Assembly (NCBI GenBank): GCA_016712275.1
Contig: JADJRI010000003.1
Span: 62,001-126,000 of the forward strand
DNA from: Planctomycetota bacterium
GTDB lineage: Bacteria; Planctomycetota; Phycisphaerae; UBA1845; UTPLA1
Direction: 5' to 3'
Length of the DNA: 64,000 bases
Positions 1 to 8,829 of the stretch are shown one piece after another. A model generated the notes under the pieces. The model was given only the letters and a program-made list of their open reading frames with translations, made no database searches and was not told the DNA's origin. Position 1 is the stretch's first letter. Each line of letters begins with the position of its first letter. The position numbers and the translations under genes were made by a program.

Positions 1-39
1 GACATCGACCTGTTTGTAATCGCGTACCTGTCGCACTAA
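1..39 (+). CDS. C-terminal tail of a dockerin-like exoprotein (partial)
   Basis: Frame 1 opens at the window edge and reads DIDLFVIAYLSH followed by TAA. This matches the last helix of the dockerin-like Asp-rich repeat that ends many planctomycete secreted proteins, and it resembles the tail of the amylase-like protein that follows (DARDIERFVALLLGS). Only 12 residues are visible, so the rest of the protein is unknown. The assignment is inference from this short match and from the adjacent gene of the same type. Confidence 0.45.
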   Translation, partial: DIDLFVIAYLSH

Positions 40-188
40 TTCAAATGTTGCACCGCATCCTCGCGGCGGCACCGCAATCATCAGCAGCATCGGTGTGTTC
101 ACGGGCAAAGTGGACCGCTAGACATGTACCAGCGCGGCCGTCCGCTCCCACCTGCCGGAACACACATGATTTCGCGCAGGTAAAACGT

Positions 189-217
189 TTGAACATGCGC
201 TTTTGATTTGCTACAAT
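189..217 (+). promoter_or_regulatory. Sigma70-type promoter of the amylase gene
   Basis: TTGAAC at 189-194 and TACAAT at 212-217 are separated by 17 bases, close to the housekeeping consensus. Transcription would start near 224, about 50 bases before the chosen ATG at 274. The rest of the interval 40-207 shows no gene. Confidence 0.6.
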
Positions 218-273
218 CACTCGGCTTCTTCTCGTTGCCCGCCCGAAGCAAAACAGCCCTGCTGGGGATCCTG

Positions 274-2829
274 ATGCGTCGAAATACTTGCCTCTGGTTA
301 CTCATTCTCCCATGTTTATTTGCCGCATTCGCGCATGCTGCCGCGCCCATTGACCGCGATATTCGCGACGACGTCTTTTATCACATCATGCCGATTGCCT
401 GGCGCGATTCAAACAACGACGCCGCCCGATTCGGCGACTTCAACGGCCTGACCGCATCACTCGATTATCTGGAATCGCTCGGGATTACCGCCGTCTGGAT
501 CAATCCCATTTTTCCTTCGCCCGCCTACCACGGCTATCAGCACGGCGCGGCCGACACCCTTCGCGCGGATTTCGGCACCGAGCCGGAGTTCACCGCCTTT
601 GTGGAGGCCGCACACGCCCGCGACATCAAGGTCTTTCTCGATTTTGTCGTCTACGGCATTAGCCACAACACAATCTGGTTTCAGGATGCCTACGGAAATC
701 CGGCCAGTGTTTCCGATGACTGGCTCGCCTTTACCAATTCCGCCAACACAAGTTACCTCGGCTCCACCTACTCAACCTGGAACGGCAGCACCGTCGGCTT
801 CATTCACTGGAACCTGAACAATCCCGGTCCGGCCGCACTGGTCACGCAGTGGGCACAAAAGTGGCTCGACCCGAACAACGACGGCGACTTGTCCGACGGC
901 GTCGACGGCTACCGCCTCGATCACGTCTGGGAGAATTACAACAGCGGTCCGAACGGCTGGGGCTACAACATCGACGATTTCTGGATTCCCTGGAAACAGG
1001 CGCTGCGCACGATCAACCCCAACGTCTTCACCTTTGCCGAGCAGGCCGACTGGGGAACTTTCGGCGTCGAACTATTGCCGGGATTTGATGCGACGATGAC
1101 CAAGCCCTTTGAATTCGCCGCCCGCGACGCCTTGTCGAGTGAAACCTCCACGGCACTTTACAACACAATGGCGGCCACCGTCGCCTCGCTGCCGGCGGGC
1201 AAACACTACATGGGCATTCTCGGCGACCACGACGTGGATCGGCTCACCTCGGTCATCGGCGGCAGCCTGACTAAAGCGAAGGTCGCCGCGGCGATCCTGA
1301 TGACACAGCCCTTCACGCCCATGATTTACTACGGCGACGAAATCGGCATGCTCGGTTTCAAGGGCAATTTCGGCAGCGACGCCAACGACATCCCGATGCG
1401 TGAGCCCTTCAAATGGAATGCCGTCGCCGGCCCGCCGATGTCCAACTACTGGACGCTGAATGCCGCCGCCTATAACAGCCGCTATTCGCAGAACAACGAC
1501 GGACGAAGCGTGCAGGAGCAGAGCGGCGCGGGCACGTCGCTCCTGGAGGCCTATCGCGAACTTATCGCCGCGCGTGCCCAGAATGTGGCACTGCGCCGCG
1601 GCGCCTACATTCCCATTACGAGCAACACAAACCGCGTCTGGTCCTTCGTGCGTCACCAGCCCGGCGAGCAAACGCTCTTTGTGGCCATCCGCCTGCGCAA
1701 TACCACTGCCACCGCCACCTTCGATCTCTCCGGCCTGGAAATTCCCGCGGGCACAACGACGGTTCGCGATGTGCTCAGCAACCAGTTGCTGGCCAACCTC
1801 ACCGACGCGAACAAAGCGGCCTACAGCATTTCGATGCCGGCCTACACCTATCGCATTCTGGAAATCGATGCCGCGCCCGTGGCCCCGGCGCCCAACGAAA
1901 TCAACGGCGTCGACGTGCCCGCCAGTCTCGGCCCGGTCAGTCTCGTCGCGACGCAGGACAACGCCACCGCCCTCGGCGACAACATCTCCGAGCTGAATCA
2001 ACTCTTTGTTCGCGCCGATGACGAGGGCCTTCGCGTCGGCATTACCGGCAATCTCGCCACCAACGGCACCGCCCTGGCACTCCTGCTCGACACCACCCCC
2101 GGCGGCCAGAACGTGCTCAATGTCAGCAATCAGCCGGCACCGCCCGGCGGCCTCGCCCAACTGACCGGCCTCGGGCTCGATGCGGGTTTCGCGCCCGACC
2201 ATCTATTCTTCATTAATACGGCCGGCGGAAATATCTATGTCGACCAGGTGACTCTGCCCACTTCCACGCCCTCAACCAAGACCTACCGTGGTCAGGGTAC
2301 GGCCAACGATGGCGACGGATTTCTGACGGGCGGCACAAACCCGAACGGCCTCGAAGTGGCCATGAACAACTCAAATGCACTGGGAGTTACGGACACCGAC
2401 GCCACCGGCGCGGCCACCGCCCTGAACGGTTTCGACATATTCATTCCGTATACAGATATTGGATTGCCGCCCATACCCGGCGCCGAATTCCACATCGCCG
2501 CATTTATCCTGCGGTCGTCCGGCGCCGTCAGCAACCAATGGCTGCCCGGCCTCGGCGGCGGCCAGCCGGAGCTGGGCTTGGCGCCCGACATGACGATCAT
2601 CGCCGGCAATCAATATGCTTCTGTCATCCTCCCGCGCAGGGCCGATGCGAACTGTGACAGCTTCGTGACCTTGTCGGATGTGGGTCCATTCGTCGATGGC
2701 CTTCTCGACATCGACACTTACGCCACGAATCACCCCAATTGCCCCATCGCCAACCTTGATGCCGACGGCGATGGGTACATAGACGCGCGTGATATCGAGA
2801 GATTTGTTGCTTTGCTGCTGGGGTCTTAA
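274..2829 (+). CDS. Secreted GH13 alpha-amylase-family hydrolase with C-terminal dockerin-like repeat
   Basis: Predicted alpha-glucan hydrolase or transglycosylase of about 851 residues. The ATG at 274 is preferred over 208 because it begins a classic signal peptide (MRRN, then a hydrophobic core ending AFAHA) and lies just downstream of a good promoter. The (beta/alpha)8 motifs are present: VDGYRLDH with the nucleophile Asp near residue 216, FAEQ with the acid/base Glu near 256, and GDHD with the third Asp near 320. A C-terminal amylase beta domain follows, then an unassigned beta-rich region (about residues 550-780). The end is dockerin-like: DANCDSFVTLSDVGPFVDG and NLDADGDGYIDARDIERF. That tail suggests export or cell-surface association. 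Exact substrate is not visible. Frame is intact. Confidence 0.9.
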   Translation: MRRNTCLWLLILPCLFAAFAHAAAPIDRDIRDDVFYHIMPIAWRDSNNDAARFGDFNGLTASLDYLESLGITAVWINPIFPSPAYHGYQHGAADTLRADFGTEPEFTAFVEAAHARDIKVFLDFVVYGISHNTIWFQDAYGNPASVSDDWLAFTNSANTSYLGSTYSTWNGSTVGFIHWNLNNPGPAALVTQWAQKWLDPNNDGDLSDGVDGYRLDHVWENYNSGPNGWGYNIDDFWIPWKQALRTINPNVFTFAEQADWGTFGVELLPGFDATMTKPFEFAARDALSSETSTALYNTMAATVASLPAGKHYMGILGDHDVDRLTSVIGGSLTKAKVAAAILMTQPFTPMIYYGDEIGMLGFKGNFGSDANDIPMREPFKWNAVAGPPMSNYWTLNAAAYNSRYSQNNDGRSVQEQSGAGTSLLEAYRELIAARAQNVALRRGAYIPITSNTNRVWSFVRHQPGEQTLFVAIRLRNTTATATFDLSGLEIPAGTTTVRDVLSNQLLANLTDANKAAYSISMPAYTYRILEIDAAPVAPAPNEINGVDVPASLGPVSLVATQDNATALGDNISELNQLFVRADDEGLRVGITGNLATNGTALALLLDTTPGGQNVLNVSNQPAPPGGLAQLTGLGLDAGFAPDHLFFINTAGGNIYVDQVTLPTSTPSTKTYRGQGTANDGDGFLTGGTNPNGLEVAMNNSNALGVTDTDATGAATALNGFDIFIPYTDIGLPPIPGAEFHIAAFILRSSGAVSNQWLPGLGGGQPELGLAPDMTIIAGNQYASVILPRRADANCDSFVTLSDVGPFVDGLLDIDTYATNHPNCPIANLDADGDGYIDARDIERFVALLLGS

Positions 2830-2903
2830 GACAACGATCGCGGCCAAAATGGCGCGTGCAACTGGCCGTGCCGACAGGATTGGCCTATGCGATGCGCCGC
2901 CGC

Positions 2904-3843
2904 TCAATCCACCTGCTTAATCCCCGTCCTCAAATACGCCTGTTCTAGATCATGCTCCACCGGCGTGAACTTCGCGATCGGCAGGCCCTTCGCCAATAGC
3001 GCCGCCAGCAGGTCCGCCGCCTTCGCATCCTCGTGCTCGAACTCGAACGCAATTTCCCGCCCGTGTACTTCCACGCGGGTGAGCCCATGCATCTCCGACA
3101 GGATGCGCGCCGCCTCCGGCATCGGCCGTGCCAACATCACGGCATACATGCACCGGTTGTCCTCCTTGCCGCCGACCACCTGCGCCACGGTGCCGAACTG
3201 CCGAAGCTTGCCGCCCTCCATGATCGCGATGTGCGTGCAGTATTCGTGCAGGTCCGCGAGAATGTGGCTGCTCACGATCAGTGCCCGCCCCTGGTCGCGA
3301 AGGCTGCCGAGCAGCTTGCGAAACTGCACGCGACCCGCTGGGTCCAACCCCGCCGCCGGCTCATCCAGCAAAATCAACGTCGGATCGGGCAATAGCGTCC
3401 GCGCGACCGTCAGCCGCTGTCGCATGCCGCGAGAGAGCGCCTTGATCTTCGAATCCCGCTTCTCGGTCAGCCAAAGCTGATCCAGCCAGAAATCGATCTT
3501 CTCCTCCACCTCCGCCCCGCGTATTCCATACGCCCGGCCGATGAACCTCAGAAAATCCGCCACCTTCAAATCCTCATACACCGGCGGCGTGTCCGGCGCG
3601 AAGCCGATGCGGGCCAGCGCGGCCGTGTTACCCGGCTCCACATTTTCGCCCATCACCTTCACGGTACCGGCCGTCATCGGAATCAGACCGGCCACGGCCT
3701 TGAGCGTCGTGGTCTTGCCCGCCCCGTTCGGCCCGATGAAGCCAAGGAGATTTCCCCCTTCCAGGTCGAAGGTTCAGATCGGCCAGCGCGGTGAAATTGC
3801 CGTATTCGACACGAACATTGGCGGCATCGAGAATCAAAGTCAT
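2904..3843 (-). CDS. ABC transporter ATP-binding protein (one frameshift)
   Basis: ATPase subunit of an ABC-2-type exporter. The N-terminus (MTLILDAANVRVEYGNFTAL, start at 3843) and the remainder lie in different frames. Removing one T near 3769-3771 restores LNLDLEGGNLLGFIGPNGAG, which includes the Walker A motif GPNGAGKTTT. Downstream are the signature LSRGMRQRL, Walker B LILLDEPAAGLDP and switch-region SSHI. About 310 residues, normal for the family. No permease gene sits next to it, so the transported substrate is unknown. The indel is more likely a sequence error than decay, since everything else is conserved. Confidence 0.85.
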
Positions 3844-4109
3844 GGTTTTTTGCAGCCTCGCGATGCCGTCGATCGAATATCGGGGTGGCCCGGGCGAATA
3901 CCCATAATGAGGAAACGAGCATGCTATCGGACACGCCGCCCGCGCTCAACGCGGCGATAAGCGTCTGACGCGTCTGAAGTTGCGGCCGGGTCCGACTTGT
4001 TGCGGACATTCGGAATCGGAATTTGAATGCATTGCGCCGTGCCCATACAATCCAGTGCTGCGTAACGCAATGGGTTCGCACCGCTCTCACTGGCCGGCGA
4101 TTTTGACCT

Positions 4110-5686
4110 ATGAACGATCCAAATGCTCTTGGTATTTCCCTGGTAACGACTCATCTCGTCGTTTGCCTTTTGCTCGCGATGTATGGCATACATCGCTATC
4201 AACTGGTTTACCTTTATTACAAGCACCGCCGCAATACCCCCACCAAGACCGGCCGCTTTGAATCCAAGCCGCACGTCACCATCCAACTGCCGATGTTCAA
4301 CGAGCAGTTCGTCGCCCGCCGCGTGATTGAATCGGCCTGCAAGATTCGATATCCGCGCGAGTTGCTTGAGATTCAGGTGCTCGACGACTCCACCGACGAA
4401 ACCGTCGACATCGCCCGAGAAGCCTGCGATCGCATGAGGGCGCTCGGCCACAACGTCGTTTTCCTTCACCGCACCAATCGCGAAGGCTACAAAGCCGGCG
4501 CGCTGGAGGCGGGACTCAAGGTCGCCAGGGGCGAGTTCATCGTCATTTTCGATGCCGATTTTGTTCCGCCGGAGGACATTCTCGAAGACATCATCGATTA
4601 CTTCGCCGACCCGAAGGTCGGCATGGTGCAGGCCCGCTGGGAACACATCAATCGGGATGCCTCGTTGCTCACCAAGACGCAGGCTGTCCTCCTCGACGGC
4701 CACTTCGTCATCGAGCACGCCGCGCGAAACCGCTCCGGTCGCTTTATGAGCTTTAACGGCACTGCCGGCGCGTGGCGAAAAACGTGCATCAGCGATGCGG
4801 GCGGCTGGCAGCACGACACGCTGACGGAGGATCTCGACCTGTCCTACCGCGCGCAGATGCGGGCTGGAAGTTCGTTTTCCTGCCGCATGTGACGAGCCCG
4901 GCTGAATTGCCACCCGAAATGAACGCCTTCAAGAGCCAGCAGCACCGCTGGGCGAAGGGCGGCGCGCAGACCTGCCGCAAGCTGCTGCCGATGATTCTGA
5001 AATCGCGATTGCCCTGGCGCATCAAGCTGGAGGCATTCTTCCATCTGACGGGCAGCGTCTGCTATTTGATGATGCTGCTTCTCACGGTCCTGCTTTTCCC
5101 GGCGCTCTACTACAAGACAGCGATTTTCGGCGACAGCCCGTGGATGCGTTTCACCATCGATATGTCGCTCGTGCTGCTCGCCACCTTTTCGGCCAGCAGC
5201 TTTTACGTCGCCTCGCAGCGCGAGATTTTCCGCACGTGGGCCGAGAGCCTGAAATACCTGCCGTTTCTCATGGCCGTCGGCGTCGGCATCTCCGTCAACA
5301 ACGCCCGCGCCGCGCTCGAAGGCTTCTTCGGCGGCCAATCCGAATTCGTTCGCACACCCAAGTTCGGCGTGGCCGCGGCGACGGATCAACAATGGAAGCG
5401 CAAGGCCGGCAAGAACAAGCTGGACGCGAAACGGATTCAATCGTGGGTCGAACTGTTGATGGCCTTCTACATGGCCGGCTGCGTGGCCTACACGATCTAC
5501 ATGAAAATGTGGATTGGCCTGTTCTTCATGTGCCTGTTCACCGTCGGCTATTTTTATGTCGCGATTTTGACGTTGGCGAGTCAGTATCTGGCAAACCGTG
5601 CGACGGCGCCAATGATCGAGAGCGAAAGCTCGGTCGATGAATCATCGTCGTCAATCGCGGAGCCGGTTGCGGTAAACGCTCGTTGA
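4110..5686 (+). CDS. Processive family 2 glycosyltransferase, cellulose-synthase-like (one frameshift)
   Basis: Membrane glycosyltransferase that would polymerise a beta-glycan at the inner membrane. An N-terminal membrane segment precedes the GT-A core, with DDSTDET, the DAD metal site (IVIFDADFVPP), the catalytic TEDLDLSYR and the acceptor motif QQHRWAKG. Four or five membrane helices follow. The frame breaks at about 4860: reading ATGCGGGCTGG with one extra base gives RAQMRGWKFVFLP, the expected family sequence, and joins the two halves to about 525 residues. It resembles CslA/BcsA-like enzymes; no cyclic-di-GMP PilZ domain is seen. The polymer made cannot be told from the sequence. Confidence 0.87.
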
Positions 5687-5740
5687 ACATCTGATCGCTC
5701 AGCGGGGTTTGCGTAAGCAACTCCCAAGGGATGTCGGTCA

Positions 5741-5860
5741 ATGAACAAAGTAAGGCCATTCCTGACGTTCTTGCAGCCCGTACCAGTCACATTCGTATAC
5801 GTCGTGTACTTTGTTGCCATGATTCTGTCTGTCATGGTGCTCATCGGCATCGTGCTGTAA
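5741..5860 (+). CDS. Single-pass membrane microprotein, 39 aa
   Basis: ATG at 5741 opens a 39-codon frame ending TAA at 5860. The product starts MNKVRPFLTFLQPVPVTFVY and is almost entirely hydrophobic (VVYFVAMILSVMVLIGIVL), so one membrane helix is expected. An AAGGG lies 11 bases upstream of the start. It sits between the glycosyltransferase and another small membrane protein. No family recognised. Because the frame is short, chance cannot be excluded. Confidence 0.4.
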   Translation: MNKVRPFLTFLQPVPVTFVYVVYFVAMILSVMVLIGIVL

Positions 5861-5884
5861 TGCAGTGCCTACGCGAGGTTCGGA

Positions 5885-6316
5885 GTGAGCATTTCAAAGT
5901 TATTCCCAACGCTCTCCAAGACAGCGCCGGGTTGGCTAACGTGGGGGCTTATTGTCGTTTTGCTATTTGGTTGCGCCGCGTTCTACATCCAAGCCCGTGA
6001 TATCCGTCGCGAAATTGGCTTTCACGAATTGATGAAGATGGACCGGACATGCGAACGTGTAAAGGCTGGAGATAGTTCGGCGCTCATTCAACTAATGGGA
6101 ATACTGGCGTCCGGCGAGTCGCCACACTTCGTCATTGAAACAGTCGCAAAACAGGTTGAAGGAATAAGCGAAAAAGGTGACCCGCAAGAGGTGGCCTCGT
6201 TTATCGCCGGGATCTATCACCTGCTTCGCCGTGACCCGCGAAAAGGAATGTTCGTTTGGACCAAGGAAAGCCTCGCACAAATCGAAGCCGTGGCTACCAC
6301 TCATCCAACACGGTAA
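5885..6316 (+). CDS. Hypothetical protein with N-terminal membrane anchor
   Basis: 143-residue protein with a GTG start preceded by GAGG at suitable spacing. Residues about 15-35 (WLTWGLIVVLLFGCAAFYIQ) form one membrane helix. The rest is a soluble, mostly helical domain with alternating charge. No family recognised. It lies 25 bases after the 39-residue membrane peptide and 32 bases before the DUF4160 gene, so all may share a transcript. Composition is less GC-rich than the flanking genes, which hints at transfer. Confidence 0.6.
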   Translation: MSISKLFPTLSKTAPGWLTWGLIVVLLFGCAAFYIQARDIRREIGFHELMKMDRTCERVKAGDSSALIQLMGILASGESPHFVIETVAKQVEGISEKGDPQEVASFIAGIYHLLRRDPRKGMFVWTKESLAQIEAVATTHPTR

Positions 6317-6347
6317 TAGAAACGGCAAACTGCAACCGGGCGCATTT

Positions 6348-6605
6348 ATGCCTGAAATCTCCAGATTTCTCGGAATTGTGATCATGATGTACTACAACGA
6401 TCACCCTCCGCCTCACTTTCATGCGAAATACGGCGACCACGAAATCACTGTCCGCATCGCAGATGGCGTCGTTGACGGATACTTTCCTCGGCGGGCGTCA
6501 AATCTGGTATCGGAATGGTATAATCAGCATAAGGATGAGTTGGTCGAAGATTGGAACTTAATCCGCGCGCGAAGACCTGTGCGCCCGATCGCCCCACTGG
6601 AGTAA
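6348..6605 (+). CDS. DUF4160 domain protein
   Basis: 85-residue protein starting MPEISRFLGIVIMMYYNDHP and containing the hallmark PPPHFHAKYGDHEI, which identifies DUF4160. Genes of this family are usually found directly next to a DUF2442 gene, as here, and the pair behaves like a small mobile toxin-antitoxin-type module, although its biochemical role is not established. ATG at 6348 is the first start in frame before the conserved region. The DUF2442 partner follows 4 bases after the stop. Confidence 0.75.
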   Translation: MPEISRFLGIVIMMYYNDHPPPHFHAKYGDHEITVRIADGVVDGYFPRRASNLVSEWYNQHKDELVEDWNLIRARRPVRPIAPLE

Positions 6606-6609
6606 GTAC

Positions 6610-6867
6610 ATGACTCCCAAGCTTAAACACGCGGAATACGTCCGCGAATACACAATCCATATTAGTTTCGCCGACGGCGTCGAGGGGGATATAGACCTCA
6701 CCGATGAACTCTGGGGCGAGGTCTTCGAACCGCTTAAAAATCCGGAGGTGTTTAAGGCGTTCCGACTGGACGAGGAGCTTAACACCATCACTTGGCCGAC
6801 CGGCGCGGACTTAGCGCCCGAGTTCTTATACGAACGAGCCGCGGCGCAATCGACGGCGATTCGATGA
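6610..6867 (+). CDS. DUF2442 domain protein
   Basis: 85-residue protein with the DUF2442 pattern: ISFADGVEGDIDLTDELWGE, a central FEPLKNPEVFKAFRLDEEL and the conserved TITWPTGADLAPEFLYE. It immediately follows the DUF4160 gene and almost touches the end of gltX on the opposite strand (3 bases). The pair is a common accessory unit; which partner would be antitoxin is not known from the sequence. Confidence 0.75.
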   Translation: MTPKLKHAEYVREYTIHISFADGVEGDIDLTDELWGEVFEPLKNPEVFKAFRLDEELNTITWPTGADLAPEFLYERAAAQSTAIR

Positions 6868-6869
6868 AG

Positions 6870-8510
6870 TCACGCCTGCAATGCCAAACATCTCCGAATC
6901 CGATTCACCGTCTTCCCCTTCCCCAACAAAACCAGCGTCTCCCCAATCCCCGGGCTCACCGGCTTGCCCGCCACCGCCACCCGCAGCGGCTGCGCGATGT
7001 CGCCCATGCCGACGCCCTCGCTTTCACACAACTTCTTAATCAATCCGTCGACTGCCTCCGCCGTCCATGGCTCCTGCGCATCGATCACCGGCAGCAGCTT
7101 CGCCAGCATCGCATACCCCGCGCCATCCTTCTTGTCCAGCACCTTCTTCACCGCCGCCGGGTCGAACTGCACCGCCTCATCCGGCGCGAACAAAATACCT
7201 GCCTTTGTCTCGATATCCCGCAGCGTGCGCATGCCCTTGCACGCCTCGATTGCCCGTGCCGCCGTTGCGTCATCGAGCGAAGCCAGCGGCGAGTTCGACA
7301 CCGCCGCCCAATCGCGAAACGCCTCCAGCATGCGCGCCGGCGTCGCCGCGGCACAATAATCCGTGTTCATCGACAACAGCTTGTCGCGGTCGAATCGCCC
7401 CGGCGTTTTGCCGATCCGGTCGATCGAAAACGCCGCAATCATCTCCTCGCGCGTCAGCTTCTCGCGGAACTCGCCCGGCAACCAGCCGATCAACACGATG
7501 AAATTCAAGAGCGCCTCGGGCAAATATCCCGACACGCGAAAATCATGCACGTCGATCTCCGGAATCACCGCCCCCGCCGGCTCCGCCAATCGCGAAACCT
7601 GTGACATGTCCATCTCGGTGTCGGCCTTGTCCAGCCACCGATCGAACGCGGCCGGGTCGCATTGTGCCACATTCGCGGCATCTTCCTTCGTCCACGCCTT
7701 GCTCTTGAGCTTCTCTTTCACCGCCGTCCGCACAACCTTGTGCTTGTCGCGCTTGCTCATCTTCGTGCCGTCGATGTTGAACACCAGCGGCAGGTGCGCA
7801 TACACCGGCGTCGCATAGCCCAGCGCCCGTTGCATGAACACGTGCTTCGGCGTGTTCATCAGATGCTCCTGCGCCCGAAGCACATGCGTCACCTTCATCT
7901 GCTCGTCATCCACCACCACTGCGAAGTGATAGGTCGGCCACCCGTTCGACTTCACAATGACGAGATCCTCCACCTCGCCAGCGCCAAACGTCACATCGCC
8001 GAGAATCTCGTCATGCACCGTGATCGGCTCGTTCGGCACCGCAAACCGCACCACCACCGGCCGTCCGTCGGCGCGAGCCTTTTCCGCATCCGCATCACTC
8101 GGAAAATTCGACGGCCGCGGATAGCGAAAATTATCCTTTCGCGCGATGGCCTCCTTGCGCATGGCATCCAGTTCGTCGGCCGTGTCGAACGCATAATAGG
8201 CCTTTCCCGTCTCCAGCAGTTGCCGCTCGGCCGCCTTGTACAGATCGAGCCGCTCGCTCTGGTTGTACGAAGCATAAGGCCCGCCAACATCCGGACCCTC
8301 GTCCCAGTCGATGCCCAGCCATCTCAGGTCCTCGCGCAGCTTGGCATCGGCCCCTTCGATGTTTCGCTGAATGTCGGTGTCTTCGATGCGAAGGATGAAC
8401 GCGCCGTTGTTGCGGCGGCAGAAGAGCCAGTTGAACAAGGCGGAGCGAGCCCCGCCGACATGCAGATGGCCGGTGGGCGACGGAGCGAATCTGGCGCGAA
8501 TCGATGTCAT
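6870..8510 (-). CDS. gltX: Glutamyl-tRNA synthetase
   Basis: Class I aminoacyl-tRNA synthetase charging tRNA-Glu (or tRNA-Gln in a non-discriminating enzyme). Starts MTSIRARFAPSPTGHLHVGG, with the HIGH-type motif HLHVGG at residues 15-20. The KMSKR loop is at about residues 250-254 in DGTKMSKRDK, and an anticodon-binding helical domain follows. 546 residues, slightly longer than the usual 470-500, with insertions in the C-terminal half. Frame is intact. A branched RNA element and terminator lie upstream on the same strand (8690-8790), 180 bases before the start, and might control this gene. Confidence 0.95.
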   Translation of the reverse strand: MTSIRARFAPSPTGHLHVGGARSALFNWLFCRRNNGAFILRIEDTDIQRNIEGADAKLREDLRWLGIDWDEGPDVGGPYASYNQSERLDLYKAAERQLLETGKAYYAFDTADELDAMRKEAIARKDNFRYPRPSNFPSDADAEKARADGRPVVVRFAVPNEPITVHDEILGDVTFGAGEVEDLVIVKSNGWPTYHFAVVVDDEQMKVTHVLRAQEHLMNTPKHVFMQRALGYATPVYAHLPLVFNIDGTKMSKRDKHKVVRTAVKEKLKSKAWTKEDAANVAQCDPAAFDRWLDKADTEMDMSQVSRLAEPAGAVIPEIDVHDFRVSGYLPEALLNFIVLIGWLPGEFREKLTREEMIAAFSIDRIGKTPGRFDRDKLLSMNTDYCAAATPARMLEAFRDWAAVSNSPLASLDDATAARAIEACKGMRTLRDIETKAGILFAPDEAVQFDPAAVKKVLDKKDGAGYAMLAKLLPVIDAQEPWTAEAVDGLIKKLCESEGVGMGDIAQPLRVAVAGKPVSPGIGETLVLLGKGKTVNRIRRCLALQA

Positions 8511-8599
8511 GGCGAATTTTCTCGGAGTTTCAATGAAATCAAAACAAATATCTTACGATCGGCCATCGGCGGTTGCGAGCGGGCGAATCCTCGCGAACA

Positions 8600-8620
8600 A
8601 GTGCCATACGGTGTGGCACT
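8600..8620. repeat. Short perfect hairpin upstream of gltX
   Basis: AGTGCCA at 8600-8606 and TGGCACT at 8614-8620 form a 7-bp inverted repeat in the 180-base interval between gltX and the upstream terminator. Its role is unknown; it could be an operator or part of the gltX leader. Confidence 0.4.
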
Positions 8621-8691
8621 CCGTCTCGCGCGGTCATGCCGATGGACGCGCCGCGCGGCCTGCCGGAATATTCGCAACCCAAAGCGCGCCG

Positions 8692-8732
8692 CCGGGTAAA
8701 AATAAGAGGGCCCGCAGCAAGTGCGGGCCTCT
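8692..8732 (-). terminator. Intrinsic terminator, minus strand, upstream of gltX
   Basis: Read on the minus strand, an 11-bp GC-rich stem (AGAGGCCCGCA with TGCGGGCCTCT, one bulged base) closes a CTTGC loop and is followed at once by TTATTTTTA. This is a good rho-independent terminator shape. It would end the transcript that includes the branched element at 8734-8788. Confidence 0.65.
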
Positions 8733-8790
8733 AGTTCCCAACTCTCGGGCCGGAGAGTAGAGAAAGGAAAGGTATCTCTGTTGGGAACCG
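8697..8790 (-). ncRNA. Candidate structured small RNA or gltX leader
   Basis: About 95 nt on the minus strand. A 9-bp closing helix (GTTCCCAAC 8734-8742 with GTTGGGAAC 8780-8788) encloses two adjacent hairpins, TCTC/GAGA around 8743-8756 and AGAGA/TCTCT at 8759-8779, giving a three-way junction. The terminator hairpin and U-tract follow. Promoter-like boxes sit just upstream (8792-8825). No ORF accounts for the pairing. It does not show the SRP RNA GGAAGG/AGCA apical loop or tmRNA features I would recognise. It may be a free small RNA or an attenuator for gltX, which is on the same strand 180 bases away. Confidence 0.45.
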
Positions 8791-8791
8791 T

Positions 8792-8825
8792 TTAATAATT
8801 TAAACGACATTTTCGACAATTGCAA
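8792..8825 (-). promoter_or_regulatory. Promoter-like boxes for the candidate RNA
   Basis: On the minus strand, TTGTCG (8819-8814) and TATTAA (8797-8792) are 16 bases apart. An alternative pair, TTGCAA (8825-8820) and TAAATT (8803-8798), is also 16 apart. Either would start transcription at or next to the first base of the closing helix. The stretch is clearly AT-richer than its surroundings. Confidence 0.4.
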
Positions 8826-8829
8826 GCAT

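Noticed and set aside
1072..2202. Long minus-strand ORF opposite the amylase gene, and similar ones at 17748-19013, 53113-54366 and 62355-63971
   Set aside because: They lie antisense to clear genes (GH13, leuS, ligA, sucA) and have the His/Gly/Val/Asp-rich composition expected from high-GC codon shadows.
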